A DNA stretch of 64,000 nt from Plasmopara viticola. Lineage: Eukaryota; Oomycota; Peronosporomycetes; Peronosporales; Peronosporaceae. Shown in pieces: positions 44,036-56,309 of the stretch. The notes under the pieces were generated by a model. That model ran no database searches, had not been told where the DNA came from, and saw only the letters and a program-made list of their open reading frames with translations. Made by a program: the position numbers and the translations under genes. Numbering within the stretch: position 1 is the stretch's first letter; every line of letters begins with the position of its first letter. The DNA is taken from assembly GCA_001695595.3 (NCBI GenBank), contig MBPM02000105.1, forward strand, positions 124,001 to 188,000, read 5' to 3'.

Positions 44036-47000
44036 AACGACCATGTCTTCAACGCACAATGTCTCGGCCAAGATCGCAATCGAAAAATTCAACGGCGACA
44101 ACTTTGCCACGTGGAACCGCTACATGCGTGGCGTGTTCCTGACCAAGTCGGTATGGCACGTGGTCAACCGAGAGGTAACTCCGACCTTCGCCGATGCTCG
44201 CGCTGCGGACGAGTACGTCAAGACCAGCAACGTCGCTTTCGGACTGATGCTCTTGCATATGGAGGCCGACTACCATCACGTGGTTGATGACTGTGAGGAA
44301 GCGTGGGTCGCCTGGCAGCGCATCAAGACGCTCTACGGTGGATCACAGAAGGCTGGACGCATCTACTTGAAGCGTCAACTCTTTAGTATGGAGATGGCGG
44401 AAGGCGACAACGTCATGCACCATTGCAACGAAGTCCTCAACATCAGCGCCAAGCTCAGCAGCATTGGTGCCAAGATGGAGGATGAAGATGTTGCGATCTA
44501 TCTGTTGCGAAGTCTCCCTAAAAGTTACGAGAATGTTGTTCTTAACTTGGAGATCAGCAACGCAGAATTGCGGACGCAAGACGTTGTAAAAGTGCTAACG
44601 AATGAGCATATCAAGCGGCAGAGCGCAAAGACTCCGGTGATCAAGACCGAAGATGCGGCTAAGGCGTTTAGTGCTGAGCGTGAGTCTCGCCAATGCACGT
44701 ATTGTGGGAAATTGGGGCATTCCGTGGAGCGATGCTGGACCAAGCAAAAGGATGACAATCGAGGTGCTCGACGCGGCGGCCAAGCTCGTGGACGCGGAGC
44801 CAACAACATTTACTATCGACCCAACGACGACTACGAGTACGACCGTATCGCGTTTGCTGTATCGCTAGAATATGGACTTTCAACAGGCAAGAATATGCCA
44901 GGGATGTGGGCAATCGACAGCGGTGCTACGCACCATATCTGCAACAATAAGGCCAAGTTTGTCGTGCTGAATGAACAAGACAAAGGCGAGCTATCGGTGG
45001 CTGACGGTAACAAGGCCGAGATCAAAGGCGTTGGCACCATCATTGAACGAGTGGTTCTGTCCGACGGTGAAGAAAGCGATATCGAGATCAAAAACGCGCT
45101 ATACGTACCGATGATGAACAAGAATTTGCTGTCTGTGCCGCAGAACAACAAGAGTTGCAAGTTTAGAGTTGTGTTTGATGGCGCACACATGCACATTGCG
45201 CGGAAATCCTCGCAACAAGTGGTGGCCACAGCAGATCTCGTGGATGGACTGTATTGGCTTCGCACGGCACAGCGCTCGGTAAATGCGACTACACGTGGAA
45301 ACAGTGGTGCCGACTTGCATGCACGGATGGGCCATGCTCCAGTCGACGTGCTTCGCAAGATGGTGGTTACCACCAATATGATCAAGGATGCAAACGTGCC
45401 TATTATGACAAGTGGATCAAGTGCATGCCAAGGGTGTCAGCAAGGAAAGATGGTTCAAAAACCATTTCCAAGCAACCGGGACAAGCGCAACTATGACATC
45501 TTTGAGCTGCTCCACTTCGACATCTGTGGGCCCATGGAAATTAATTCTCTCGGAGGGAGCAAGTATCTCTTGCTGATCGTGGATGAAGCTAGCGGGTGCA
45601 TGAAGGGTTTCTGCCTGCGTGCCAAGTCTGAGAGCGAAGACTGTGTCAAAAAGTACATCTTAATGGTGCAGACACACTTCGGCAAGAAGGTCAAGTTTGT
45701 ACGACACGACGGAGCCCGCGAGTTTGCAACTAGCTCGCTTCAAGTTTTCTACGAGGATGAAGGCATCGAGCAGCAAACCACGGTGCCATATGCACATCAG
45801 ACCAACGGCACAGCAGAGCGCGCCATTCGGACTATTGTCACAGTCGGCCGCAGCATATTGCACCATGCCAAGTTGGACAAGTGTTTTTGGGGTGAAGCTG
45901 CTATGGTGGCCATCTACATCAAGAATCGCCTTCCGTCGCCCAAGATCAACGACAAGACTCCTTTTGAGATTGTGCACAAGTTCAAGCCAAGCGTGAAACA
46001 TATGCGTGTTTTTGGGTGCCGGACTTACGTTCTCACTCCAAAAGAAAAGCGGCTCAAGTGGGACCCCAAGGCTCGTGCAGGGATCTTCGTGGGTTACGAA
46101 GAGGTGTCCAAGGCTTATAGGGTGTTTGATATTGAGGCTGGACAAGAGGTAATCACTCGTGATGTCACCTTCGACGAATCAAGTTTCGGCATCTTGGATA
46201 AGAGTAATGGTGACCACGAAGATGACGACGACGATTTCGACCTCGACTCGCTAAGCATTAATGATCTGGATGTAGCTCACCAAATGACCTTCAAGCTGGC
46301 GGGAAAGCGCAAGAAGCGTACAGGTGTGACGAATACTGATCGCAACTCGACAAGCACCAATCATGAACATCACGGAGCTGGACTTGAAGAAGGAAGTGCT
46401 CCTGAAAGATCAAACGAACGTCGAGCCAAGCGTAGATCAGTCGAGCGGACATCACGTTTTCCCGCGGATGAAGAAGAGAAAGCCACATCGGGTGATGACT
46501 CCACCCCTCCTGTCTTTTGGCGAGCAAGTGCAAACGCGGTCGAAGCCGGCGATCTGTCAGAACCAATGACATTTCAAGATGCTGTTAGCGGGCCTGACCA
46601 AGTTCACTGGCGCAAGGCGATCCATGCAGAACTGAACTCGTTGCACCTTCGTGGTGTGTTTCGACCAGCTAAACTGCCCACCGGACAGCAAGCCATTGGA
46701 ACTAAGTGTGTGTTCAAGATTAAGCGCAAGGCCGACGGATCCATCGAGAAGTACAAGGCGCGTCTCGTGGCTAAAGGATTCAAGCAAAAATACGGCATCA
46801 ATTACACGGAAACGTTCTCGCCTGTTATCAAGTATGTGACATTGCGAATGGTGATCAGCTTGACCAAGTTCTTTGGGTGGCCTCTAGATCAACTTGATGT
46901 GGTGACAGCGTTTCTGTACGGCGTGATGAAAGAAGTCGTGTATTGTGTGGTGCCCGAAGGAATGGAGCTCGACGGTGACCACAATTGTTTGAGGTTGATG

Positions 47001-48111
47001 AAGGCGATTTACGGCCTGAAACAAGCTTCGCGCGTATGGAACGAGACGTTCGACGAGTTTGTATGTTCGATCGGTTTCCAAGTATCCCAATTCGACCCAT
47101 GCCTCTACATCAAAGTTACAGACGGCAAGTGTGTATTTTTGCTGTGTACGTCGATGATGTGCTGATTACCGGCAGCTCAAGTGAACTTATTGCGCAGATC
47201 AAAAGGGACCTAAAGACGCGCTTTGAAATGACGGACAGCGGCAAGTGTGCGTTTGTTCTGGGCATCGAGCTGGTGGACAACGCTGACGGCAGTTTGACTC
47301 TGTGCCAGCGACGTTACGTGGATGATATTCTCGAGCGTTTTAGTATGAATGACTGTAAGGCTGTGATAAGTCCAACGGACGTAAGTTTCCGACTTGTTTC
47401 GAGCAACGCAACATCCAGAGTTAATGCTCCATTTCGTGAAGCAGTGGGTGCTCTCATGCACTTGGCAACCGCGACACGTCCAGACATTGCCTTTGCTGTT
47501 GGCTACGTTTCGCGCTTCATGGAGAACCCACAAGCCGAGTATTGGATTGCAGTTAAGCGTATTCTACGCTATCTGCAAAGAACCAAGTCGCACGGTCTTT
47601 GCTTCAAGCCTGGCAACAAGTTGGACTTTCGTGGATATTCCGACGCGGACTGGGCTGGAGATCATGCTGACCGCAAGTCGACTTCGGGCTATGTGTTTAT
47701 GCTGATGGGTGCTCCTGTAAGCTGGGGAAGCAAGAAGCAGTCAAGTGTTTCGTTGTCTACGAGCGAAGCGGAGTACATCGCGCTAAGTCTTGCGATTCAA
47801 GAAGGCAAATGGTGCATCGTCTACTCTGCGAGATTCTAGCTGCAGCGATGGACAAGTCGGAGCCCGAGCTAAAAATCATGGAAGACAACCAGTCGTGTAT
47901 CAAGATGACGAAGAATCCGGTACATCATGGTCGGGCCAAGCACATCGACATCAAGTATCACCACATTCGTGATGAGGTCAAGCGCGGTGAAGTGAAGTTG
48001 GAGTACTGCGAGATTGCGATCATGCTGGCGGACATCATGACGAAGGGGCTACCAGGACCGCGCCACAAAGACTTGATGCAAGAGCTTGGCATACATGCGT
48101 GTTCGCATTGA
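44028..48111 (+). pseudogene. A10: gag-pol, two single-base lesions
   Basis: A 1045-codon frame from 44028 covers Gag (M-S-P-T-T-M-S-S), the CCHC knuckle ([14 protein letters not shown] near 44694), protease ([10 protein letters not shown] near 44920), integrase (H-F-D-I-C-G near 45517; H-D-G-A-R-E-F near 45707; N-G-T-A-E-R near 45808), the acidic linker ([10 protein letters not shown] near 46220) and RT up to V-F-L-L-C. A 1-nt deletion near 47146 disrupts the catalytic Y-V-D-D region. The +1 frame carries the rest of RT and RNase H to a second 1-nt deletion near 47808, after which the C-terminus continues to the TGA at 48109-48111. Confidence 0.93.
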
Positions 48112-48118
48112 GGGGGCG

Positions 48119-48375
48119 TATTGAGGGTTATGGGTTTCAGGTAATGTACACAACCCAAACCCGGTTCAATCCGAACCGCGGTTCAACATAGTTTTTACTT
48201 TTTACGGTTTAAGGTAATTACGTTATGTAGAATGAGTGGTTACGAGAAGTAGAAGCGTAAGCCCCAATAAATCAATCACTTCCAAATATTCCTTCTCCTG
48301 CTTATGTGTTCGCTCCGGTCCTCCTCCGCGCAGACTCTTCGCTTCTTCCCTTCGTCTCCTTCAGCTCATTCAACA
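48119..48375 (+). repeat. A10 3' LTR
   Basis: Follows a TTGAGGGGGCG polypurine segment. It ends CATTCAACA before the CAAAC duplication. Confidence 0.94.
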
Positions 48376-49617
48376 CAAACCCTTGCCTTCGCGAGCACCA
48401 AGCTTCCAACGGGCACCTTTAGCTTCGGCAAAACATCCATCGCGCTCAAATGTGACCGGGCCAACATCCTTCGTAAAGCGTCCAACGGAAAAAAGATTGC
48501 GCGAAAGCTTTGGGATGTGCCATACTGTAGTAAGCACACCCTTCTTGAGTCCGCGCGGAGTAGCCATAGACATAACAATGTCACCCGTGCCCACTGCCTG
48601 AATCACTCTATCATCTGCAAGATGCACGTCCATCGGTGAGATTGTCTTGTAATTCTTCATGTACTCTCGCGAGTACGTCATGTGCTGCGTTGCACCCGAG
48701 TCGACCAGCCACACAGAACTTGACTTGGTGGTACTCCCACCAACCGAAAACAAAAATTCGCCAGAGTAATCCTCACTCTGCGCGACATTAGCGCGTTGCG
48801 TCCTTTGACGCTCTCCATTATCTCGACTTCGAGCCGGACATTTTGCGATCCAGTGCCCTTGCTCGCCACAGTAGTGGCAGGTACTCGTGGGCTTCATTGA
48901 GACTTGTCGTCCCTTGCGCCGTCCATTGTCCGCTGACACGAATGCTTGCACCTGACCGTGCACGGCTCCATCGACGCCGCCATCGTGTTCCTTGCGCTTC
49001 ATATCCTCGTGAAGCAGCCGAGACGTCACAAGCTCCCAAGACAGCGAGTCGGCTCTTGACTCCAATGCTGTAATGAGAAATGCGAACGACTCACTGAGAC
49101 TTGCAAGAAGCGTGATCACCAAGTCGTTCTCGCTTACTGGAGCACCAACCGCGTCGAGTTGCTCCGCTAGAGTCTTCATCTTGTTGATATGCGCGAGCAC
49201 ATCCTCACCTTCTTCCATCTTGGCCGTGAAGAAACGACGACGAAGAAAGAGCTTATTGGCCAAACTCTTCTTCTCGAAATGTCCCTCGAGCCTTGACCAT
49301 GCATCATGCGCACCACTTGACGACCGGACCAGTGGCAGTTGCGAGTCTTCCATCGCAAGACAGATTATCGCAAGCGCTTTCCGAGACTTCCTCTTGTAAG
49401 TCGACTGATCCATCGCATTCTTGCAGTGCTCCAGCTTGATCTCACCACTTGCGACTTCCCACAGGTCCCTCTCCTCCAGCACCATCTGCATCTTGAACTT
49501 CCAGGTGTGAAAGTTGGTGCCGTCGAACTTGTTGATTCGACTTGGCATAGACGCGTCCATGGTGGCGAAGGCAGAGTCAGAGAAGGGGGAGGCAGAGTCG
49601 GCGGGGTTTGGGCTCAT
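48376..49617 (-). pseudogene. B7: gag and protease, open
   Basis: Minus-strand frame beginning at the primer-site ATG (49617, M-S-P-N-P-A-D-S). A second in-frame ATG at about 49560 lies in a GCCACCATGG context. Gag is followed by knuckle C-H-Y-C-G-E-Q-G-H-W-I-A-K-C (near 48870) and protease V-D-S-G-A-T-Q-H-M (near 48700). No stop or shift is present for about 413 codons up to the A10 insertion, where the G-K-G-L text is interrupted. It is disrupted by insertion, not by point decay. Confidence 0.9.
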
Positions 49618-49621
49618 AACC

Positions 49622-49954
49622 TGTTGAAAAGGTCGAAGTGAGCACTAGTTGGCAAAATGCAAAGTAAATATATTTAATGGTCCTTAGTTCGCAACTACAT
49701 GGTACCTCTAAGCCAATGATTCTTCAAGCCAATCAGAATGACTCACCATCCGGGCGCAATCATCATCCCATCCGGACGCAATCATCCTCCCATCACGAAA
49801 CCGATCTTTTGCCCATCTTGAACCCGCTCCCTAAGTCAGTCATCAACTGATTGCAGATACCGGTACTTACCGGTATGAAGTCGCTGGTCGAGGCGTTACT
49901 TTCACGGCATCTTCGACAACACCAGTATCTTGTCGAGGCGCATTCTTGTCAACA
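49622..49954 (-). repeat. B7 5' LTR (reverse)
   Basis: 333 bp with two copies of the 22-bp unit. On its own strand it starts TGTTGACAAG and ends TTTTCAACA. The right flank is GGACAATGG, B8 gag. Confidence 0.92.
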
Positions 49955-51878
49955 GGACAATGGACGACGCAAGGGACGACAAGCGTCAGTGAAGGCAAGC
50001 AGTATTTGCCACTACTGTGGAGAGCATGGGCATTGGATTGCCAAGTGCCCGGCTCGAATTCGTGACAATGCGGAACGACAGCGACCGCAGCGTGCTAGTG
50101 TCGCGCAAAGTAACGATGACGACTCTGGCGACTATCTTTTCTCGGTTGGTGAAGCTGCCTATCCACCAAGTCGAGCTGTGTGTGGCTAGTTGACTCGGGG
50201 GCCACTCAACACATGGCATATTCGAAAGAGTACATGAAAAACTACAAGAGAATTGACCCAGTGGATGTGCATATCGCGGATGATGGCGTGTTTCAAGCTG
50301 TGGGGACGGGTGACATCGTTATGTCGATGTTTACGCCTCGCGGAATGAAGAAGGGTGTTCTCACTTCGGTTTGGCACATTCCAAAGCTTTCACGCAATTT
50401 GTTCTCCGTTGGACGCTTTACAAAGGATGTTGGCCCAGTCACGTTTGAGCACGACGGCTGCTTTGCTGAAGCAAAAGGTCTTCGCTGGAAGTTGGGCGCT
50501 CGTGAGGGAAAGGGGCTGTTCAAGCTCTGCATGAAGCCAATTATTGAAGACGAGGCCAATTTGACTAGCTCGTTGGGATGCCATGGGGACACCACGTCGT
50601 ACCTCTGGCACCTTCGACTAGGTCACATTGGCAAAAGGCTGTGGAGCAGGTATTGACCTGGAGTCTGTTAACAAGTGGGAGCTGTGCAAAGGATGCGCTC
50701 TTGGCAAACAGACGCGGGTAAGCTTCATGAAGTCTTCACCCAATCGGGCAAAGAAACTTCTTGAAGTCATTCACAGCGATGTGTGTGGACCCATGCAAAC
50801 GGCGACATTCAGTGGCAAGCGCTATTTTGCTACTTCTCTCGATGAGAAGTCGCATTACTGTGCTGTGTACTTGCTACGAAACAAGTCCGAGGTTGCCGAC
50901 AAGTTTGCTACTTTCGTTGCGATGGCCGAAAACCAGACGAACATGCGCGTTAAATCACTCTGTTGTGATAATGGTGGCGAGTACACTTCTGGAACAATGG
51001 CTAAGTTTTGTGCAGAGCGTGGCATCATACAGAAGTTTACGCCACCATACACGCCACAACTGAATGGAGTCGCAGAACGCATGAATCGTACACTTGTTGA
51101 ATGTGGACGGTGTATGCTGGAGCACGCTGGTCTGCCAAAAACTTATCGGGGTGAAGCTGTTTTAACTGCTGCATTTCTTCGCAACCGATGTCCGACCCGA
51201 GCTGTTGAACATGATGCGTCGCCGTTTCAATTGTGGACTGGCAAGAAGCCTTTGTTGGCAAATTTGAAGGTATTCGGCTGCCATGCTTACGTCTCAGTTC
51301 CCAAAGAGAAACGATCCAAGTTTGATGCTCGTTCGACTCGGTGCCGTTTTCTTGGCTATTCAGAACATGAAAAGGCGTACAGGTTTGAAGAAATCGGTAG
51401 CGGTCGCGTTCTATTGAGTCGGGACGAAGGTATTCGGCTGCCATGCTTACGTCTCAGTTCCCAAAGAGAAACGATCCAAGTTTGATGCTCGTTCGACTCG
51501 GTGCCGTTTTCTTGGCTATTCAGAACATGAAAAGGCGTACAGGTTTGAAAAAATCGGTAGCGGTCGCGTTCTATTGAGTCGGGACGCAAATTTCATGGAA
51601 GATACTTTTGACGACAAGATACCAAGTACCGAGTCATCAGAAGCTGTATTTGACGAGAACGAAACATCTTATTTTGACCGCTCAGAAAATGAAAACGCTA
51701 TGCAAGATCAGGACATGGAGCCTGAAAAGAAGCAGCACGCGAGCACTCAGCCTATTGTGGATTTAGATTTTGAGCCTGGCAGCAAACGACACCAGCAGAA
51801 CCAATCGCTTGAAAAAGCAGCGAATATTCCAACAGCAAAGAGATCAACTCGCTATCAATCGCTGGAGGAAATGTCTGC
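49955..51878 (+). pseudogene. B8: gag-to-integrase fragment (B lineage)
   Basis: Starts at D-N-G-R-R-K-G-R-Q just before the knuckle (C-H-Y-C-G-E-H-G-H near 50008). A frame break near 50165 separates it from protease (W-L-V-D-S-G-A-T-Q-H-M near 50190). A break near 50636 removes part of the pre-integrase. The integrase frame (50650-51425) has H-S-D-V-C-G-P, D-N-G-G-E-Y and A-E-R-M-N, with W-G changed to R-G in Y-R-G-E-A. A 160-bp tandem duplication then shifts the frame. It ends in the linker at E-E-M-S, where the A11 LTR inserts. The 5' part was presumably separated by B7. Confidence 0.88.
51266..51585 (+). repeat. 160-bp direct tandem duplication in B8 integrase
   Basis: Copies 51266-51425 and 51426-51585, each from GAAGGTATTCGGCTG to GAGTCGGGAC, with one difference seen (GAAGAAATC versus GAAAAAATC). 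160 is not a multiple of three, so it breaks the frame. It covers the integrase C-terminal segment V-F-G-C-H-A-Y-V to L-L-S-R-D. Confidence 0.95.
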
Positions 51879-52229
51879 TATTGAAGGTAACCGGTTTTCC
51901 TCCGTTTTATTCCGGTTTCCAAGGCTGTCCAATACGAGCGGCTGTCCAACGGTTCAAACATACAACGATGACGCCATGGATGGACACACGGACAGGCGCA
52001 CTCAGGATGATTGCGCCCGGATGAGAAGATGATTGCGCCCAGATGGTAAGCTCTTTTGATTGGCTTAGATAATTGAATGGCTTAGATGTAGCAAGGAGTT
52101 GTGAACTAAGGACCAAATTAATAAACTCACTTCCAAATATTCCTTCTTCTACTCAAGTGTCTTCGCTCCGGTTTTCCTCCGCGCAGACTCTTCGGTTTTT
52201 CTCCTTCGTCCTCTTCAGCTCATTCAACA
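51879..52229 (+). repeat. A11 5' LTR (mosaic type)
   Basis: First two thirds: CCGGTT repeats, then the B-like block. Last 102 bp (52128-52229) match the type-1 U5 of A10 (43923-44023) closely. The junction lies just after CTAAGGACC. Confidence 0.92.
52028..52114 (+). promoter_or_regulatory. B-like promoter block in an A-lineage LTR
   Basis: 87 bp aligning without gaps to 28966-29052 of B5, 75 of 87 identical by my count. It contains GATTGG and the GTTGTGAACTAAGGACC segment. Its presence in an A element whose U5 and coding region are A-type shows LTR exchange. The promoter role is inferred. Confidence 0.6.
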
Positions 52230-52233
52230 GGTT

Positions 52234-55200
52234 ATGAGCCCAACGACCATGTCTTCTGCGCACAACGTCTCGGCCAAGATCGCCATCGAGAAATTTAACG
52301 GCGACAACTTTGCCACGTGGAACCGCTACATGCGTGGCGTATTCCTGACCAAGTCGGTATGGCACGTAGTCAACCGGGAGGTGACTCCGACCTTCGCCGA
52401 CGCACGTGCTGCGGACGAGTATGTCAAGACCAGCAACGTTGCTTTTGGTCTGATGCTTTTGCATATGGAGGCCGACTACCATCACGTGGTTGATGACTGC
52501 GAGGAAGCGTGGGTCGCGTGGCAGCGTATCAAGACACTTTACGGTGGATCACAGAAGGCTGGGCACATCTACTTGAAGCGTCAACTCTTCAGTATGGAGA
52601 TGGCGGAAGGCGACAACGTCATGCACCACTGCAACGAAGTTCTCAACATCAGCGCCAAGCTCAGCAGTATTGGTGCCAAGATGGAGGATGAAGATGTTGC
52701 GATCTGCTTGCTGCGGAGTCTTCCTAAAAGCTTTGAGAACGTTGTTTTAACTTGGAGATTAGCAACGCGGAACTGCGGACGCAAGACGTTGTGAAAGTGC
52801 TCACGAATGAGCATATCAAGCGTCAAAGTGCAAAGACTCCGGTGGTTAAGACTGAAGATGCGGTGAAGGCATTTAGTGCTGAGCGTGAGTCTCGCCAATG
52901 CACATACTGTGGAAAATTGGGGCACTCCGTGGAGAGGTGCTGGACCAAGCAAAAAGACGACAATCGAGGTGCTCGACGCGGCGGCCAAGCTCGTGGACGC
53001 GGAGCCAACAATATCTACTATCGACCCAATGATGATTACGAGTACGACCGTGTTGCGTTTGCTGTATCGCTGGAATGTGGACTTTCAAGTGGCAAGAATA
53101 TGCCAGGGATGTGTGCGATTGACAGTGGTGCTACTCATCACATCTGCAACAACAAGGCCAAGTTCGTCATGCTGAATGAGCAAGATAAAGGCGAGCTATC
53201 GGTGGCTGACGGTAACAAGGCCGAGATCAAGGGCGTTGGCACCATCATTGAACGAGTGGTTCTGTCCGATGGTGAAGAACGCGACATCGAAATCAAGGAT
53301 GCATTATACGTGCCGATGATGAACAAGAACCTGCTATCAGTACCTCAGATCAACAAAAGTGGCAAGTTTAAAGTGGTGTTTGATGGCGCACACATGCACA
53401 TTGCACGGAAATCTTCGCATCAAGTGGTGGCCACAGCAGATCTTGTGGATGGACTGTATTGGCTTCGTACGGCTCAGCGCTCGGCAAATGCGACTACACG
53501 TGGAAACAGTGGTGTCGACTTACACGCGCGTATGGGTCATGCTCCAGTCGACGTGCTTCGCAAAATGGTGACTACCAACATGATCAAGGATGCATGCGTG
53601 CCTATTAAGTCAAGTGGATCAAGTGCATGCCGAGGGTGTCAGCAAGGAAAGATGGTTCAAAAACCATTCCCAAGCAACCAGGACAAGCGCAGCTACGACA
53701 CATTTGAGCTGCTCCACTTTGACATCTGTGGGCCCATGGAGACAAACTCTCTCGGCGGGAGCAAGTATCTCTTGCTAATCGTGGATGAAGCCAGCGGGTG
53801 TATGAAGGGTTTCTGCCTGCGCGCCAAGTCCGAAAGCGAGGAATGCGTCAAGAAGTACATCTTGATGGTGCAGACACAGTTCAGCAAGAAGGTCAAGTTT
53901 GTACGACACGACGGAGCCCGCGAATTTGCAACAAGCTCGCTTCAAGCTTTCTACGAAGATGAAGGTATCGAGCAGCAAACTACGGTGCCATACGCACACC
54001 AGACTAACGGCACAGCGGAGCGCGCCATCAGAACCATCGTCACAATCGGCCGCAGCATACTGCACCATGCCAAGTTGGACAAGTGTTGTTGGGGTGAAGC
54101 TGCTATGGTGGCTATCGCCTTCCGTCGCCCAAGGTTAGCAACAAGACTCCTTTTGAGATCGTGCACAAGTTCAAGCCAAGCGTCAAACATATGCGTGTTT
54201 TCGGGTGCCGGACTTACGTTCTCACTCCGAAAGAAAAGCGGCTCAAGTGGGACCCCAAGGCTCGTGCAGGGAATTTCGTGGGTTACGAAGAGGTGTCCAA
54301 GGCTTATAGGGTTTTTGATATTGAGGCCGGACAAGTGGTGATTATTTGCGATGTCACCTTCGACGAATCAAGTTTCGGCATCTTGGATATGAGTAGTGGT
54401 GATCATGAAGATGACGACGATGATTTCGACCTCGACTCGCTAAGCATCAATGATCTGGATGCAGCTCATCCGATGATCTTCAAGCAGGCGGGAAAGCGCA
54501 AGGAGCGTACAAGTGTGACGAATACTGATCGCAACTCGACAAGCACCAACCATGAGCATCACGGAGCTGGACTTGAAGAGGGAAGCGCTCCTGAAGGGTC
54601 AAACGAACGTCGAGCCAAGCGCAGATCAGTCGAGCGGACATCACGTTTTCCCGTGGATGAAGAAGAGAATGCCACACCGGATGATGACGCTATCCCTCCT
54701 GTCTTTTGGCGAGCAAGTGCAAACGCGGTCGAAGCCGGCGATCTGTCAGAGCCAACGACATTTCAAGATGCTATTAGCGGGCCTGACCAAGTTCACTGGC
54801 GCAAGGCTATCCATGCAGAACTGGACTCGTTGCACCTTCGTGGCGTGTTTCGAGCCGCTAAACTGCCCACCGGACAGCAAGCCATTGGAACCAAGTGGGT
54901 GTTCAAGATTAAGCGCAAGGCCGACGGATCCATTGAAAAGTACAAGGCGCGTCTCGTGGCTAAAGGATTCAAGCAAAAATTTGGCATCGATTATACGGAA
55001 ACGTTCTCGCCCGTTGTCAAGTATGTGACATTGCGAATGGTGATCAGCTTGACCAAGTACTTTGGGTGGCCTTTGGATCAACTGGATGTGGTGACGGCGT
55101 TCCTTTACGGCGTTATGAAAGAAGTCGTGTATTGTATGGTACCCGAAGGTATGGAGCTTGACGGATACCACAACTGTTTGGAATTGGTCAAGGCGATTTA

Positions 55201-56302
55201 CGGCCTGAAGCAAGCTTCGCGCGTATGGAACGAGACGTTTGACGAGTTTGTATGCTCGATCGGATTTCAAGTGTCCCATTTCGACCCCTGTCTGTACATC
55301 AAGGTAACGGACGGCAAGTGTGTACTTTTGCTGGTATACGTCGATGATGTGCTCGTTACCGGCAGCTCGAATGAGCTGATCGCGCGAACTAAGAGTGACT
55401 TGAAGATGCGCTTCGAGATGACGGACAGCGGCAAGTGTGCGTTTGTTTTGGGCATCGAGCTAGTGGACAACGCTGATGGCAGCGTGACAATGTGCCAGCG
55501 ACGTTACGTGGAGGACATTCTCAAGCGTTTTGGAATGGACGACTGCAAGGCTGTGATTAGTCCGACGGACATAAGTTTACGACTTGTTTCGAGCAATGTA
55601 ACATCCAAGGTCAACGCTCCATTTCGTGAAGCAGTGGGTGCTCTCATGCACTTGGCAACAGCGACACGTCCAGACATCGCTTTTGCTGTTGGCTACGTTT
55701 CGCGCTTCATGGAGAACCCACAAGCCGAGCACTGGATTGCAGTCAAGCGTATTCTACGCTATCTGCAAGGAACCAAGTCACACGGTCTTTGCTTCAAGTC
55801 TGGCAACAAGGTGGACTTTCTTGGATATTCCGACGCGGACTGGGCTGGTGATCATGCTGACCGCAAGTCGACTTCGGGCTATGTGTATTTGCTGATGGGT
55901 GCTCCTGTAAGCTGGGGAAGCAAGAAGCAGTCAAGTGTGTAGCTGTCTACAAGCGAAGCGGAGTACATCGCGCTAAGTCTTGCGATTCAGGAAGGCAAGT
56001 GGGTGCATCGTCTACTCTGCGAGATTCTAGCTGCAGCGATGGATAAGTCGGACCATGAGCTAAAGATCATGGAAGACAACCAGTCGTGTATCAAGATGAC
56101 GAAGAATCCGGTAAATCATGGTCGGGCCAAGCACATCGACATCAAGTATCACCACATTCGTGATGAAGTCAAGCGCGGTGAAGTGAAGTTGGAGTACTGC
56201 GAGACTGCGATCATGCTGGCGGACATCATGACGAAAGGGCTGTCAGGACCACGTCATGCCGACCTAATGAAGGCTCTCGGGATTCACGAGTGCTCGTATT
56301 GA
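52234..56302 (+). pseudogene. A11: gag-pol pseudogene
   Basis: Gag from 52234 in the primer site to a 1-nt loss near 52748 (TTTTAACTTGG where A12 has TTCTCAACTTGG). The next frame (to about 54110) covers knuckle, protease (C-A-I-D-S-G-A-T) and integrase. A 13-nt deletion near 54116, between ATC repeats, removes Y-I-K-N and shifts the frame. A 593-codon frame then covers the linker, RT with Y-V-D-D-V-L-V-T-G near 55338, and RNase H up to a serine-to-stop TAG at 55940. The remainder runs to TGA at 56300-56302 beside a GAGGGGGAG polypurine tract. Confidence 0.92.
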
Positions 56303-56309
56303 GGGGGAG

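Larger units (their letters stand above)
43765..48375 (+). mobile_element. A10: complete copia element nested in B7 (A lineage)
   Basis: LTRs 43765-44023 (259 bp) and 48119-48375 (257 bp). Target duplication CAAAC at 43760-43764 and 48376-48380. Ends are TATTGAGG ... TTCAACA, so the 5' end is TA. LTR differences are mainly C/T and G/A transitions plus one 2-nt indel. It is inserted in the B7 protease region (G-K-G-L-F-R). The coding region is broken by two single-base deletions only. Confidence 0.95.
37020..49954 (-). mobile_element. B7: reverse copia element carrying A9 and A10 (B lineage)
   Basis: On the minus strand: 5' LTR 49954-49622, gag 49617-48376, A10 insertion, 43764-43156, A9 insertion, 38436-37020. 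The 3' part of RT, RNase H and the 3' LTR are missing beyond 37020. Both nested elements have target duplications. At the right its LTR abuts B8 gag sequence (GGACAATGG), suggesting B7 inserted into another B element. Confidence 0.9.

Noticed and set aside
47130..47165. Programmed frameshift between two pol frames in A10
   Set aside because: It falls in the RT active site, is caused by loss of one base relative to A9 and A11, and has no slippery site shared by other copies.
52581..52988. Antisense open frames opposite A-lineage gag, recurring at 56980 and 44343
   Set aside because: Explained by codon usage on the sense strand. They are broken wherever the sense strand has indels and lack start context or domain signal.
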